Of a stretch of 64,000 bases of DNA, positions 50,801-61,421 are shown piece by piece. Origin of the DNA: Hydrogenophaga taeniospiralis (GTDB lineage Bacteria; Pseudomonadota; Gammaproteobacteria; Burkholderiales; Burkholderiaceae_C). The DNA is taken from positions 3,262,501 through 3,326,500 of the forward strand of contig NZ_JAHBAG010000001.1 in assembly GCF_020510445.1 (NCBI RefSeq), written 5' to 3'. A program made the translations under genes and the position numbers. Under the pieces are notes generated by a model, which had not been told where the DNA came from, ran no database searches, and saw nothing but the letters and a program-made list of their open reading frames with translations. How positions within the stretch are numbered: position 1 is the stretch's first letter; each line of letters starts with the position of its first letter.

Positions 50801-51382
50801 ATGTTGAAAAACGCCAAACCCGACGCTCACTCCTCGACCCGCAACACGCCTCGCTGGCTGACTTGGCTCACCGGCGCCGTGCTGGTGGTTTCTCTGGCCG
50901 CCTGCGGCTCCAGCGTGAAGCTCGACGACGTGCCGGTGGAAGATCGCGGCACCTCCACCGGCGCGGGTGGCCAGGGCGGGCAGGGCAGTGGTGTGGACCC
51001 GCGCGGGGTTGCCGGGGTCGAAGTGCCCGGCATGGACTCCCAGCAGCCAGCGGGGATGGCCCGCGTGATCTATTTCGACTACGACAGCTACGAAGTGCGC
51101 GCTGATTTCACCGCCACGCTCGAAGCCAACGCCCGCTACCTCAACGCCAATCGCAATCGCAAAGTGGCGCTCGAAGGCCACACCGACGAACGTGGTGGAC
51201 GTGAATACAACTTGGCACTGGGTCAGAAACGCGCCGAAGCCGTGCGCCGCGCGCTGACCTTGCTGGGCGTCCCCGAGACGCAGATGGAGCCCGTGAGCTT
51301 TGGTGAAGAAAAGCCTGCGGTGCCGGGTTTTGATGAAGAGTCGTTTGCCAAGAACCGTCGCGTTGAACTGACCTACCGCTGA
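50801..51382 (+). CDS. pal: Peptidoglycan-associated lipoprotein Pal
   Basis: A 193-residue outer membrane lipoprotein. Lipobox SLAAC (Cys35), Gly/Gln-rich tether (GAGGQGGQGSGVDPRG) and an OmpA-like domain (ARVIYFDYDSYEVRADF, LEGHTDERGGREYNLALGQK, KNRRVELTYR) that grips diaminopimelate in peptidoglycan. ATG at 50801 has AGAAAGGG upstream. The precursor signal sequence is long (34 residues) with an extended basic start. 65 nt after tolB and 5 nt before cpoB. Confidence 0.95.
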   Translation: MLKNAKPDAHSSTRNTPRWLTWLTGAVLVVSLAACGSSVKLDDVPVEDRGTSTGAGGQGGQGSGVDPRGVAGVEVPGMDSQQPAGMARVIYFDYDSYEVRADFTATLEANARYLNANRNRKVALEGHTDERGGREYNLALGQKRAEAVRRALTLLGVPETQMEPVSFGEEKPAVPGFDEESFAKNRRVELTYR

Positions 51383-51387
51383 GCACC

Positions 51388-52155
51388 ATGCGTTTTTCCC
51401 TGACATCCGCGGCGGCGATGCTGACCGTTGCCGGTTGGTGGCCGCTGCAGGCGCATGCCCTGTTCGATGACGACGAAGCGCGCAAGGCCGTCATCGAACT
51501 GCGACAGAAGTTTGAAGCCAAAAGCCAGGCCACCGATGCCGCTCTGGCCGAAGCGCGGGAAAGCGGTGCGGCCCACCGCCGCAGCCTGCTTGAACTCTCC
51601 AACCAGATCGAGGAGCTGCGCGGCGAACTGGCCCGGCTGCGCGGGCAGAACGAGCAGCTCGCGCGCGAGGTCTCCGAATTGCAGCGCCAGCAGAAGGATG
51701 TTCAGGTCGGGATCGACGAACGCCTGCGTCAGGTGGAACCGGTGCGGGTGTCTCTGGATGGCCTGGAGTTCACGGCGACACCCGAGGAAAAGCGCGATTT
51801 TGATGCGGCCATGGAAGTGCTGCGCCGCTCCGACTTTGTGCGGGCGTCGCAGGCTTACGCGGCCTTCATGCGCCGTTATCCGGACAGCGGCTACACCCCG
51901 TCGGCACTGTATTGGCTGGGCAACGCGCAGTACGCAAACCGGGCCTACAAAGACGCCATTGACAGCCATCGCCGCTTGGTGACGCAGTACCCCACACACC
52001 TGCGTGCGCCCGAAGCCATGCTGGCCATGGCCAACAGCCAGATCGAGATGAAAGACAGCAAGACGGCACGCCGCACGCTGAACGATCTGGTGAAACAGCA
52101 TCCGCGGTCCGAGGCCGCGGCAGCGGCCCGCGAACGGCTGGCGGGTCTGCGCTGA
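51388..52155 (+). CDS. cpoB: Cell division coordinator CpoB (YbgF)
   Basis: A 255-residue periplasmic protein that couples outer membrane constriction to peptidoglycan synthesis via TolA. Signal peptide (1-23, ending HALF), N-terminal trimeric coiled coil (about 30-110, with ELSNQIEELRGELARLRGQN), then TPR repeats (DFDAAMEVLRRSDFVRASQA, YTPSALYWLGNAQYANRAYK, RAPEAMLAMANSQIEMKDSK). Start 5 nt after pal. Confidence 0.93.
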   Translation: MRFSLTSAAAMLTVAGWWPLQAHALFDDDEARKAVIELRQKFEAKSQATDAALAEARESGAAHRRSLLELSNQIEELRGELARLRGQNEQLAREVSELQRQQKDVQVGIDERLRQVEPVRVSLDGLEFTATPEEKRDFDAAMEVLRRSDFVRASQAYAAFMRRYPDSGYTPSALYWLGNAQYANRAYKDAIDSHRRLVTQYPTHLRAPEAMLAMANSQIEMKDSKTARRTLNDLVKQHPRSEAAAAARERLAGLR

Positions 52156-52228
52156 CGCGCCAGCGCCCGCCCTGGCGGGCACCGTGATGCAGCAGGCCCC
52201 TCGTGGGCCTGCTCCTACAATGGCGGCC

Positions 52229-53341
52229 ATGGAAATCGCCGACCTTCACAAACTGCAGACTCTGGTGCTCTGGGCCGCATTCGCGGTGTCCGCGGCGTTT
52301 GGGTTCATCGCCCAGCGCACCCACTTCTGCACCATGGGGGCCATCAGCGACATCGTCAACATGGGCGCGTGGACGCGCATGCGCATGTGGGGCATGGCCG
52401 TCGGCGTGGCCATGATCGGTTTTTACGCCATGGGCTGGCTGGGCTGGATCGACACCAGCAAAACCATCTATTCGACGGGCCGCATCATCTGGTTGTCGGC
52501 GCTGGTGGGTGGTGCGCTGTTCGGTTTCGGCATGGTGCTGGCATCCGGTTGCGGCAGCAAGACTTTGGTGCGCATCGGCGCGGGCAGTCTCAAGTCGCTG
52601 GTGGTGTTCTTCGTCATGGGGTTTGCCGCCTTCGCCACATTGCGCGGCGTGTTGGCGGTGGCCCGTGTCAACACGCTGGACCAGGTGGCTTTCGACATCA
52701 CGGCGGGCGGCACCGTGCCGGTCTGGGTCGCGGGCGCCTTGGGCGTCAAACCCGCGTTGGCGGGGTTGCTGCTGGCTTTGCTGGTCGGCGGCGCCCTGGT
52801 GCTGTGGGCGTTGACCGAGCCGGAGTTCCGCACCGGCAGCAATCTGTCCGGTGGCGTGGGCATCGGGCTCATGATTGTGGCCATGTGGTGGGTCAGCGGC
52901 CACCTCGGGTTTGTCCAGGAACACCCAGAAACCCTCGATTCGGTCTACCTCGCCACCAACACCGGGCGCATGGAGTCGCTGACATTCAGTGCTCCGATGG
53001 CCTACGCGCTGGACTGGCTCATTCTGTTCAGCGACACCTCCAAGGTGCTGACGCTGAGCGTCATCAGTGTGGCCGGGGTGGTGGTGGGTGCTTTTGTGCA
53101 AGCGCTGGTGGGGCGCAGTTTCCGCTGGGAAGGTTTTCGCGGCACGCAGGACACGGCGCTGCACCTGGTGGGCGCGTTCTGCATGGGTGTGGGCGGGGTC
53201 ACGGCGCTGGGTTGCACCGTGGGCCAGGGCCTTTCCGGACTCTCCACCCTCAGCCTGACGAGCATGATCGCTGTCACGGGCATCGTGCTGGGCGCGATCG
53301 CCGGTTTTCGCTTCCAGATGTGGTTGATCGAGCGTGAGTGA
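52229..53341 (+). CDS. YeeE/YedE family (thiosulfate/sulfur) transporter
   Basis: A 370-residue polytopic membrane protein of the YeeE/YedE (DUF395) family. The cysteine-containing motifs expected in the pore are present: FIAQRTHFCTMGAISD, MVLASGCGSKTLVRI and ALGCTVGQGLSG. Characterised members import thiosulfate; others support selenium or sulfur trafficking. The start at 52229 is preferred to 52220 because TACAAT at 52216-52221 would place the transcript start near 52228. It follows cpoB by 73 nt and ends 6 nt before tcdA. Confidence 0.85.
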   Translation: MEIADLHKLQTLVLWAAFAVSAAFGFIAQRTHFCTMGAISDIVNMGAWTRMRMWGMAVGVAMIGFYAMGWLGWIDTSKTIYSTGRIIWLSALVGGALFGFGMVLASGCGSKTLVRIGAGSLKSLVVFFVMGFAAFATLRGVLAVARVNTLDQVAFDITAGGTVPVWVAGALGVKPALAGLLLALLVGGALVLWALTEPEFRTGSNLSGGVGIGLMIVAMWWVSGHLGFVQEHPETLDSVYLATNTGRMESLTFSAPMAYALDWLILFSDTSKVLTLSVISVAGVVVGAFVQALVGRSFRWEGFRGTQDTALHLVGAFCMGVGGVTALGCTVGQGLSGLSTLSLTSMIAVTGIVLGAIAGFRFQMWLIERE

Positions 53342-53347
53342 CCGCGC

Positions 53348-54169
53348 ATGAGCATCGATTTCGAGCGCCGCTTTGGGGGCCTGCGCCGGCTCTACGGCAT
53401 GGAGGGGTCCCAGCGCATCTTCGACGCACATGTGGTGGTGGTCGGCATCGGGGGCGTGGGCTCCTGGGCGGTCGAGGCGCTGGCGCGCAGCGGCGTGCGG
53501 CGCCTCACACTGATCGACATGGACCATGTGTCCGAGTCCAACATCAACCGGCAGATTCACGCGCTTGACGCCACCTTGGGTCAATCGAAGGTGCTGGCCA
53601 TGCGTGAGCGGATCGCCCAGTTCCACCCGGCCTGCGTGGTCGATGTGATCGACGACTTTGTGACCCCGGAAAACTGGCCCCAAGCGCTGGAGGCACTCGG
53701 CGTCGAGGCTGACGCGGGCGGCCTGGGCCTCATCGATGCCTGCGACCAGGTGCGGGCCAAGACCGCCCTGGCCGCCTGGGCGCTGAACCAGCATGTGCCC
53801 TTGGTGACGGTGGGCGCCGCGGGTGGAAAACGTCAGGCCCACGCGGTGGACATGGCCGATCTGGCCGACACCACCCACGATCCGCTGCTGGCCCAGTTGC
53901 GCTACCGCTTGCGCAAACATCACGGCGCGGCCCGGACGGGGCGCATCGGCGTGAATTGCGTGTTCAGCCGAGAGACCGTGGCCGCTCCCGATGCGTCCTG
54001 CCAGCTGGATGCGGGGGATGGATCACTCAATTGCCACGGTTACGGCTCGGCCGTGAGCGTGACCGCCACGTTTGGTTTGTGCGCGGCGGGGGCGCTGATG
54101 AATGTGCTGGCGAACAACGCACACAAGATTCCATTGGGTCTTCAAAAAGACCCAAAAATGACGCTATAA
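53348..54169 (+). CDS. tcdA: tRNA threonylcarbamoyladenosine dehydratase
   Basis: A 273-residue E1-like enzyme (YgdL/CsdL) that cyclises t6A37 to ct6A in ANN-decoding tRNAs. ATP site GIGGVGSWAVEALARSG, IDMDHVSESNINRQIHALDA, and the IDACDQVRAKTALAAWA segment that corresponds to E1-fold substrate residues. It is followed by tRNA-Lys, itself an ANN-type (AAA) decoding tRNA. The 3' end of the gene also contains the likely tRNA-Lys promoter. Confidence 0.93.
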   Translation: MSIDFERRFGGLRRLYGMEGSQRIFDAHVVVVGIGGVGSWAVEALARSGVRRLTLIDMDHVSESNINRQIHALDATLGQSKVLAMRERIAQFHPACVVDVIDDFVTPENWPQALEALGVEADAGGLGLIDACDQVRAKTALAAWALNQHVPLVTVGAAGGKRQAHAVDMADLADTTHDPLLAQLRYRLRKHHGAARTGRIGVNCVFSRETVAAPDASCQLDAGDGSLNCHGYGSAVSVTATFGLCAAGALMNVLANNAHKIPLGLQKDPKMTL

Positions 54170-54170
54170 T
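54141..54170 (+). promoter_or_regulatory. Promoter of tRNA-Lys within the tcdA 3' end
   Basis: TTCAAA (54141-54146) and TATAAT (54165-54170), 18 bp apart, the -10 being perfect. Transcription would begin near 54177, about 38 nt before the tRNA. The -35 lies in a perfect GGGTCTT-CAAA-AAGACCC inverted repeat (54136-54153) inside the tcdA coding sequence. Confidence 0.65.
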
Positions 54171-54214
54171 TTGAGGCTTCGCAACAAGGCTGAAAGCCAA
54201 AGTTTCGAAACCGT

Positions 54215-54290
54215 GGGACGTTAGCTCAGTTGGTAGAGCAGCGGACTTTTAATCCGTTTGTCGTGGGTTCGACCCCCGCACGTCCCACCA
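54215..54290 (+). tRNA. tRNA-Lys (anticodon TTT)
   Basis: A 76-nt tRNA with encoded CCA. Acceptor GGGACGT pairs with ACGTCCC, the anticodon stem CGGA/TCCG encloses CTTTTAA giving anticodon TTT, and the T arm has GTTCGAC. It decodes AAA and AAG. Terminator 20 nt downstream. Confidence 0.97.
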
Positions 54291-54310
54291 AAATCATGGC
54301 GTAAAGCCTG

Positions 54311-54345
54311 AAAAGCCTGCTATCGCATCGGTAGCAGGCTTTTTT
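54311..54345 (+). terminator. Intrinsic terminator after tRNA-Lys
   Basis: AAAAGCCTGCTA, loop TCGCATCGG, TAGCAGGCTTTTTTG, followed by T-rich sequence. It ends the tRNA transcript and precedes the convergent small periplasmic gene. Confidence 0.9.
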
Positions 54346-54364
54346 GTTTGTGCAGATCAAAGGC

Positions 54365-54604
54365 TCAGAGGCCCAGGATTTTCTTGGCCTGCGCCAGCGC
54401 CTTCATCGAGGCGTCGTGATCGCCCGCCTTGTGCAGGCGTTCACCGTCGGCGCGCAAAGTCATCACCTTCTCCTGGTCGGCCGCCGCCAAAGCCGGTTTG
54501 GTTGCCAGCTTGGCATCGATGGCCTTCATCTCGGTCGGGCAACTATTGGCCAGAGCCACGCCCGAGAACAACAGCGCGCAGGACGTCAACAACAGCTTCT
54601 TCAT
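54365..54604 (-). CDS. Small periplasmic protein, 79 residues
   Basis: Start at 54604 (MKKLLLTSCALLFSGVALAN) gives a signal peptide, cleaved after ALA; the mature part is about 60 residues, helical and charged (PTEMKAIDAKLATKPALAAA, KVMTLRADGERLHKAGDHDA). One cysteine (NSCPTEMK) remains. The pattern of a short helical hairpin repeats as in small periplasmic or lipoprotein-like stress proteins. No family recognised; function unknown. It converges with tRNA-Lys. Confidence 0.7.
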   Translation of the reverse strand: MKKLLLTSCALLFSGVALANSCPTEMKAIDAKLATKPALAAADQEKVMTLRADGERLHKAGDHDASMKALAQAKKILGL

Positions 54605-54722
54605 GACAAACCCCTCAAACGACCAGCACATGCTGGGGTCGGGATTGTTTCAGAGCTGTCCGGTGGGCACCAGTGCCCCGCATTAACCGCGTTGCGATCC
54701 CAGGATTCGCATCAGGTCCGGG

Positions 54723-54971
54723 TCACTTCTTCTTGACGAAGCCGTAGACCACGAGCAGCAGTACCGCGCCGATCACGGACGCAATGAAGCCGGCCGCCTG
54801 TCCCGGCGCATACAGCCCGAGCGCCGCGCCCAGGTAGCTGGCCAGAAACGATCCGGCCACGCCCAGGATGGCGGTCATGATCCAGCCCATGCCGTCGTCG
54901 CCGGGTTTGAGGGCACGTGCGACAAAGCCTGCGATGAGGCCAATGAAGAGGGTTCCAAGCAGGGACATCAT
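54723..54971 (-). CDS. GlsB/YeaQ/YmgE family membrane protein
   Basis: An 82-residue protein with three hydrophobic segments and the family motif GLIAGFVARALKPGDDGMGWI at 11-31, then ILGVAGSFLASYLGAALGLY and IASVIGAVLLLVVYGFVKKK. Transglycosylase-associated GlsB/YeaQ proteins are linked to envelope or stress responses, but have no known enzymatic function. MM at the start leaves two possible initiator codons (54971 or 54968). Confidence 0.87.
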   Translation of the reverse strand: MMSLLGTLFIGLIAGFVARALKPGDDGMGWIMTAILGVAGSFLASYLGAALGLYAPGQAAGFIASVIGAVLLLVVYGFVKKK

Positions 54972-55130
54972 GGGCGGTCTGCCTTTCGGGCAAAGGTGGT
55001 TGAGAAGACGCGCTCAACTGTAGCGCCGAGCTGGTGTTTTCGCCGTGCTTGGCGGTGCCAGGGCCGGGCCGCCGTGATGGGCGTCGCCCAGGTGTGGCGT
55101 CCAGCGCACGCGCGCCAACCCCGCCCGGCT

Positions 55131-57163
<2,033 letters not shown>

Positions 57164-57167
<4 letters not shown>

Positions 57168-58057
57168 GGGTGGGGCGCAGGCTGGACGGCCAGCGCCGAA
57201 AGGGATTCGGAGGTGAGAAGAAGAACCTGGTCGTCGCCGGCACTGGTGGACAGCCACACGGCTTCGAGCTGCGGAAGGGCCGCTTCGAAGTGCTCGCGTT
57301 CGTTGCCGATTTCGAGCACCAGCACGCCATGCGGACCCAGCCGCGCGGGCAGGTCGCGCAGCAGCGCACGAACGAAGTCCATGCCGTCGGCACCGCCAGC
57401 CAGGGCCAGCGCGGGTTCGGCGGTGTATTCGGCGGGCAGCTCGCGCATGCTCTGCGCGTTCACGTAGGGCGGGTTGCACAGCACCAGGTCGTAGGGGCCG
57501 GGGCAGGCCTTGAGCCCGTCGGATTCGATGAGCGTGACGCGGTCCTGCAACCGGTGGCGGTCCACGTTGATGCGGGCCACGGCCAGCGCGTCGGCAGAGA
57601 TGTCGGCGCCGGTGACCTGCACCTCGGGCCAGGCCATGGCGGCCAGCACGGCCAGGCTGCCGTTGCCGGTGCACAGGTCCAGCACGCGCGTGGTGTGTTC
57701 GCCCAGCCAGGGGTCGATGCCACCGTCGGCGATCAGCTCGGCGATGAAGCTGCGCGGCACGATGGCCCGCTCGTCCACATAGAACGGCACGCCTTGCAGC
57801 CAGGCCTCGCGCGTGAGGTAGGCAGCGGGTTGGCGGGTTTCGATGCGGCGGGTGATCAACGCGGCGACGGCCTGGGCGGCCTCGTCGGTCACGGGCAGCG
57901 TGGCCAGCGCATCGAGGTCGCTGTCGAGGGGCAGCCCCAACTGCCACAGCACCAGCCAGGCCGCTTCGTCGTGGGCGTTGGTGGTGCCATGCCCATAGGC
58001 CAGCGAGGCGGCGGCGAGGCGGCGCTGCGCCTCGGCCAGGGTGTGTTGCAGGTTCAT
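57164..58057 (-). CDS. prmB: Ribosomal protein uL3 N5-glutamine methyltransferase
   Basis: A 297-residue SAM-dependent methyltransferase. RVLDLCTGNGSLAVLAA is the SAM-binding motif I and LVLCNPPYVN carries the NPPY motif that grips the Gln side chain. An N-terminal helical domain (1-110, AWLVLWQLGLPLDSD) is typical of PrmB rather than PrmC, and length fits. It methylates Gln150 of ribosomal protein L3. The start at 58057 leaves 8 nt to dapE and the stop overlaps the ABC-F start, so both ribosome-linked genes are co-transcribed. Confidence 0.92.
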
Positions 58058-58065
58058 GGGGCGGG

Positions 58066-59238
58066 TCAGCGGCCTGCGCCGGCCCGTCGGGCCAATTGGT
58101 CCAGGGTGCGGCGGTAGATGTTCTTGAGCGGCTCGATGTCGGCCACCGCGACGTGTTCGTCGATCTTGTGGATGGTGGCGTTGGGGGGGCCGAGTTCGAT
58201 CACCTGGGGGCAGACCTGGGCGATGAAACGCCCGTCGCTGGTGCCGCCGGTGGTGGAGAGCTGGGTGTCGATGCCGGTCTCGGCCCGGATCGCCGCGCGC
58301 ACGGCGTCGACCAGAGGGCCGGGTTCGGTGAGAAAGGGCAGGCCACCCACGGTCCACGCCAGATCGAAGTCCGTGCCGGCCTGCAGTCCCTGGCGCTGCA
58401 GGATGTCCACGACACGCTGCTGCAGGCCGTCGGGTGTGGACGCGGTGGAGAAACGGAAGTTGAAATCGATCACCACGGTGCCGGGAATGACGTTGCTCGC
58501 GCCCGTGCCGCCGTGAATGTTGCTGACCTGCCAGGTGGTGGGCGGGAAGAAGGCATTGCCCGTGTCCCAGACGGTGGCCACGAGTTCGGCCAGCGCGGGC
58601 GCCACCATGTGAATCGGGTTCCTGGCGAGCTGCGGGTAGGCGATGTGACCCTGGATGCCCTTGACCGTGAGCTTGCCGCTCATGGTGCCGCGGCGGCCGT
58701 TCTTGATCATGTCGCCGGTGCGCTCCACCGAGGTGGGTTCGCCGACGATGCACCAGTCCAGCCGTTCGCCGCGCTTTTGCAGTTCGCGGCAGACGATCAC
58801 TGTGCCGTCGTTGGCCGGGCCTTCTTCGTCGCTGGTGAGCAGGAAGGCCACGTCGATCAATGGCTCGGGGTTGGAGGCGATGAATTCTTCGCAGGCCACG
58901 ACCATGGCCGCCAGCGAGGCTTTCATGTCGCTGGCCCCACGGCCGTAGAGCTTGCCGTTACGGTGCGAGGGCACGAACGGGTCGCTGGCCCAGGCCTCCA
59001 GCGGGCCGGTGGGAACCACGTCGGTGTGGCCGGCGAACACCAGGGTCGGCTGGTCGCCGCGGCCGCGGCGGGCCCAGAGGTTGGTCACGCGGAAATCGGC
59101 CGGGCCGCTCTCCAGCGTTTCGCAGGCGAAGCCCAGGGCCGACAGGCGCGACGCGATCAGCGCCTGACAGCCCGCGTCCAGGGGGGTGACCGAGGCACGG
59201 GCGATCAGTTCTTCGGTCAGGCGCAGGGTGGCGGTCAT
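58066..59238 (-). CDS. dapE: Succinyl-diaminopimelate desuccinylase
   Basis: A 390-residue di-zinc M20-family hydrolase that makes LL-diaminopimelate. [17 protein letters not shown] with metal-binding His and Asp (about 70-86), [28 protein letters not shown] with the catalytic Glu pair, and a C-terminal [10 protein letters not shown]. Start at 59238 overlaps the pilU stop by one base (TGATG on the minus strand). It acts three steps after DapD, whose gene lies two genes upstream. Confidence 0.95.
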   Translation of the reverse strand: MTATLRLTEELIARASVTPLDAGCQALIASRLSALGFACETLESGPADFRVTNLWARRGRGDQPTLVFAGHTDVVPTGPLEAWASDPFVPSHRNGKLYGRGASDMKASLAAMVVACEEFIASNPEPLIDVAFLLTSDEEGPANDGTVIVCRELQKRGERLDWCIVGEPTSVERTGDMIKNGRRGTMSGKLTVKGIQGHIAYPQLARNPIHMVAPALAELVATVWDTGNAFFPPTTWQVSNIHGGTGASNVIPGTVVIDFNFRFSTASTPDGLQQRVVDILQRQGLQAGTDFDLAWTVGGLPFLTEPGPLVDAVRAAIRAETGIDTQLSTTGGTSDGRFIAQVCPQVIELGPPNATIHKIDEHVAVADIEPLKNIYRRTLDQLARRAGAGR

Positions 59239-60398
59239 CAGAATTTGACGTCGAGGGTGAACTCGGTGAAGGTGGCGCTGTCGCCGTTCTCTTCTTCGCC
59301 CGGCGTGGCCTGCTGGTTGGTGCGCGTGGTGTTGAAGTCGTTCTGCAGCCGCCACATGAGGTTGCTGGGCGAGTCGGCGTGGGCCAGGCCCTCGTTGCGA
59401 GACACCAGGCCGTCCACGATGAGCCGGGACAGGTCCTGCTCGAAGCTCTGCGAGCCTTCGGCCAGTGACTTTTCCATCGCTTCACGCACGCCGGAGAAGT
59501 CGGCTTTCTGGATCAGGTCGGCGATCAGCGCGGTGTTGAGCATCACTTCCATGGCCGGCACGCGCCCGCCGGTGTGGGTGCGCAGCAGGCGTTGCGAGAC
59601 GATGGCGCGCAGCGCCGAGGACAGGTCGCCCAGCATGGTGGGGCGCACTTCCACCGGGTAGAAGCTCAGGATCCGGTTGAGGGCCTGGTAGCTGTTGTTG
59701 GCGTGCAGCGTGGCCAGACACAGGTGGCCCGACTGGGCATAGGCGATGGCCGCCGACATGGTTTCGCGGTCGCGGATTTCGCCGATCAGGATCACGTCGG
59801 GTGCCTGGCGCAGAGCGTTCTTCAGGCCGATCTGCAGCGAGGCGGTGTCGGTGCCGATCTCGCGCTGGTTGATCACCGATTTGCGGTTGCGGTAGACGTA
59901 CTCGATCGGGTCCTCGATGGTGAGGATGTGGCCGGTGGAGCGGTCGTTGCGGTGATCGATCATGGCCGCGAGCGTGGTGGACTTGCCCGCGCCGGTGGCA
60001 CCCACCATCAACACCAGTCCGCGTTTTTCCATGATCAGCTCGGACAGGATCGGCGCCACGTTGAGCGAGTCCAGGCTGGGCACGTCCCCCGGTATGAAGC
60101 GGATCACCACGGCGTAGTTGCCGCGCTGGCGAAAGGCACTGACGCGGAAGTTGCCCACGCCTTCCAGCGGCACGGCCATGTTGAGCTCACCGGTCTCATG
60201 CAGCTCTTCGATGCGCGTGGCCGGCACGATCTCGGCGAGCAGGTTGCTGGGTGCGTCCGGCGGCATCACCTGGCTGTTGACCGGGATGGTCTGGCCATTG
60301 ATCTTGATCATGGCCGGCGCATGCGCCGAGAGATAGACGTCCGAGGCCTTCTTCTCGGCCATCAGGCGCAGGATGCGCTCCATTGTTCCGCTGCTCAT
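59238..60398 (-). CDS. PilT/PilU family twitching motility ATPase (PilU-like)
   Basis: A 386-residue secretion-type ATPase. Walker A GATGAGKS (133-140), [12 protein letters not shown] (Asp box), [16 protein letters not shown] (Walker B) and [20 protein letters not shown] (His box). Length and the C-terminal tail [20 protein letters not shown] are nearer to PilU (about 380) than PilT (about 345). PilU assists PilT in type IV pilus retraction at the inner membrane. No pil genes are nearby; it lies between dapD and dapE, and overlaps dapE by one base. Confidence 0.85.
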   Translation of the reverse strand: MSSGTMERILRLMAEKKASDVYLSAHAPAMIKINGQTIPVNSQVMPPDAPSNLLAEIVPATRIEELHETGELNMAVPLEGVGNFRVSAFRQRGNYAVVIRFIPGDVPSLDSLNVAPILSELIMEKRGLVLMVGATGAGKSTTLAAMIDHRNDRSTGHILTIEDPIEYVYRNRKSVINQREIGTDTASLQIGLKNALRQAPDVILIGEIRDRETMSAAIAYAQSGHLCLATLHANNSYQALNRILSFYPVEVRPTMLGDLSSALRAIVSQRLLRTHTGGRVPAMEVMLNTALIADLIQKADFSGVREAMEKSLAEGSQSFEQDLSRLIVDGLVSRNEGLAHADSPSNLMWRLQNDFNTTRTNQQATPGEEENGDSATFTEFTLDVKF

Positions 60399-60458
60399 GC
60401 CGTGTCCTTATCAGAAGAAAAAAAACAATACGTGACCGGAGTCCGTGCCTTCACCCAG

Positions 60459-60534
60459 AACACCGCGGAACTGGCTTTGCCAGGCCGCTGGTGTTGTCCC
60501 CCTGGGGAAGACGCGAAGCGGCGCAGGGGGAGTT
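60459..60534 (-). repeat. Dispersed three-hairpin intergenic element, copy 5 (after dapD)
   Basis: Minus-orientation copy that starts 2 nt past the dapD stop. CTCCCCCTGCGCCGCTTCG, TTCCCCAGGGGGA hairpin, then AACACC-A-GCGG, inner GGCAAAGCC, TT-CCGC-GGTGTT. Outer stem fully paired (60459-60495). Shares the GCGCCGCTTCGCGTCTTCCC subtype with the copy at 15293. Confidence 0.8.
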
Positions 60535-60536
60535 CA

Positions 60537-61370
60537 TCAATCCCGCAACAAGTCGTTCAGGCTGGTTTTGGAGCGCGTCTGGGCGTCCACCGTCTTCACG
60601 ATGATCGCGGCATAGGTGCTGTAGTCCTGGCCGGCCTTGGTCTTCTTGGGCAGGTTGCCGCTGATGACCACGCTGCCTGCGGGCACGCGACCGTAGGTGA
60701 TTTCGCCGGTTTCGCGGTTGAACACCGGGGTGCTCTGGCCGACATACACGCCCATGCCCAGCACGGAGTTTTCTTCGATCACCACGCCCTCGACCACTTC
60801 GGAGCGCGCCCCGATGAAGCAGTTGTCTTCGATGATGGTGGGGCCGGCCTGCAGCGGCTCCAGCACGCCGCCGATGCCCACGCCGCCGGAGAGGTGCACG
60901 TTCTTGCCGATCTGCGCGCACGAGCCGACGGTGGCCCAGGTGTCAACCATGGTGTTTTCGTCGACATAGGCGCCGATGTTCACGTAGCTGGGCATCAGGA
61001 TCGCGCCCTTGGCGATGAAGCTGCCGCGGCGCGCCACGGCCGGCGGCACCACGCGCACGCCGGTGGCCTTCATCTCGGCTTCGCTCAGGTCGGCGAACTT
61101 GGTGGGCACCTTGTCGTAGAACGCCAGGTCGCCGCTGCGCATCAGCTCGTTGTCCTTGAGGCGGAACGACAGCAGCACGGCCTTCTTGATCCACTGGTGC
61201 ACGGTCCACTGGCCCACGCCTTCGCGCGTGGCCACGCGCAGCGTGCCGGCGTTGAGTTCGCTGATCACGTGTTCCACGGCGTCCATCACCTCCTTGGGGG
61301 CGGAAGCGGGGGAGAGGTCGGCGCGGTTGTCCCAGGCGTTGTCGATCAGGGTTTGCAGTTGGAGGGTCAT
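60537..61370 (-). CDS. dapD: 2,3,4,5-tetrahydropyridine-2,6-dicarboxylate N-succinyltransferase
   Basis: A 277-residue succinyltransferase with an N-terminal helical domain ([20 protein letters not shown]) and a left-handed beta-helix of hexapeptide repeats ([60 protein letters not shown]). Trimeric and cytoplasmic, it commits tetrahydrodipicolinate to the succinylase branch of lysine and diaminopimelate synthesis. Lies 51 nt after dapC. A copy of the dispersed element follows its stop. Confidence 0.96.
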   Translation of the reverse strand: MTLQLQTLIDNAWDNRADLSPASAPKEVMDAVEHVISELNAGTLRVATREGVGQWTVHQWIKKAVLLSFRLKDNELMRSGDLAFYDKVPTKFADLSEAEMKATGVRVVPPAVARRGSFIAKGAILMPSYVNIGAYVDENTMVDTWATVGSCAQIGKNVHLSGGVGIGGVLEPLQAGPTIIEDNCFIGARSEVVEGVVIEENSVLGMGVYVGQSTPVFNRETGEITYGRVPAGSVVISGNLPKKTKAGQDYSTYAAIIVKTVDAQTRSKTSLNDLLRD

Positions 61371-61421
61371 GGTGTCTCGGACGATGGGGGTGAACGGAGA
61401 GGAAACGAAGATAAGAAGGGG

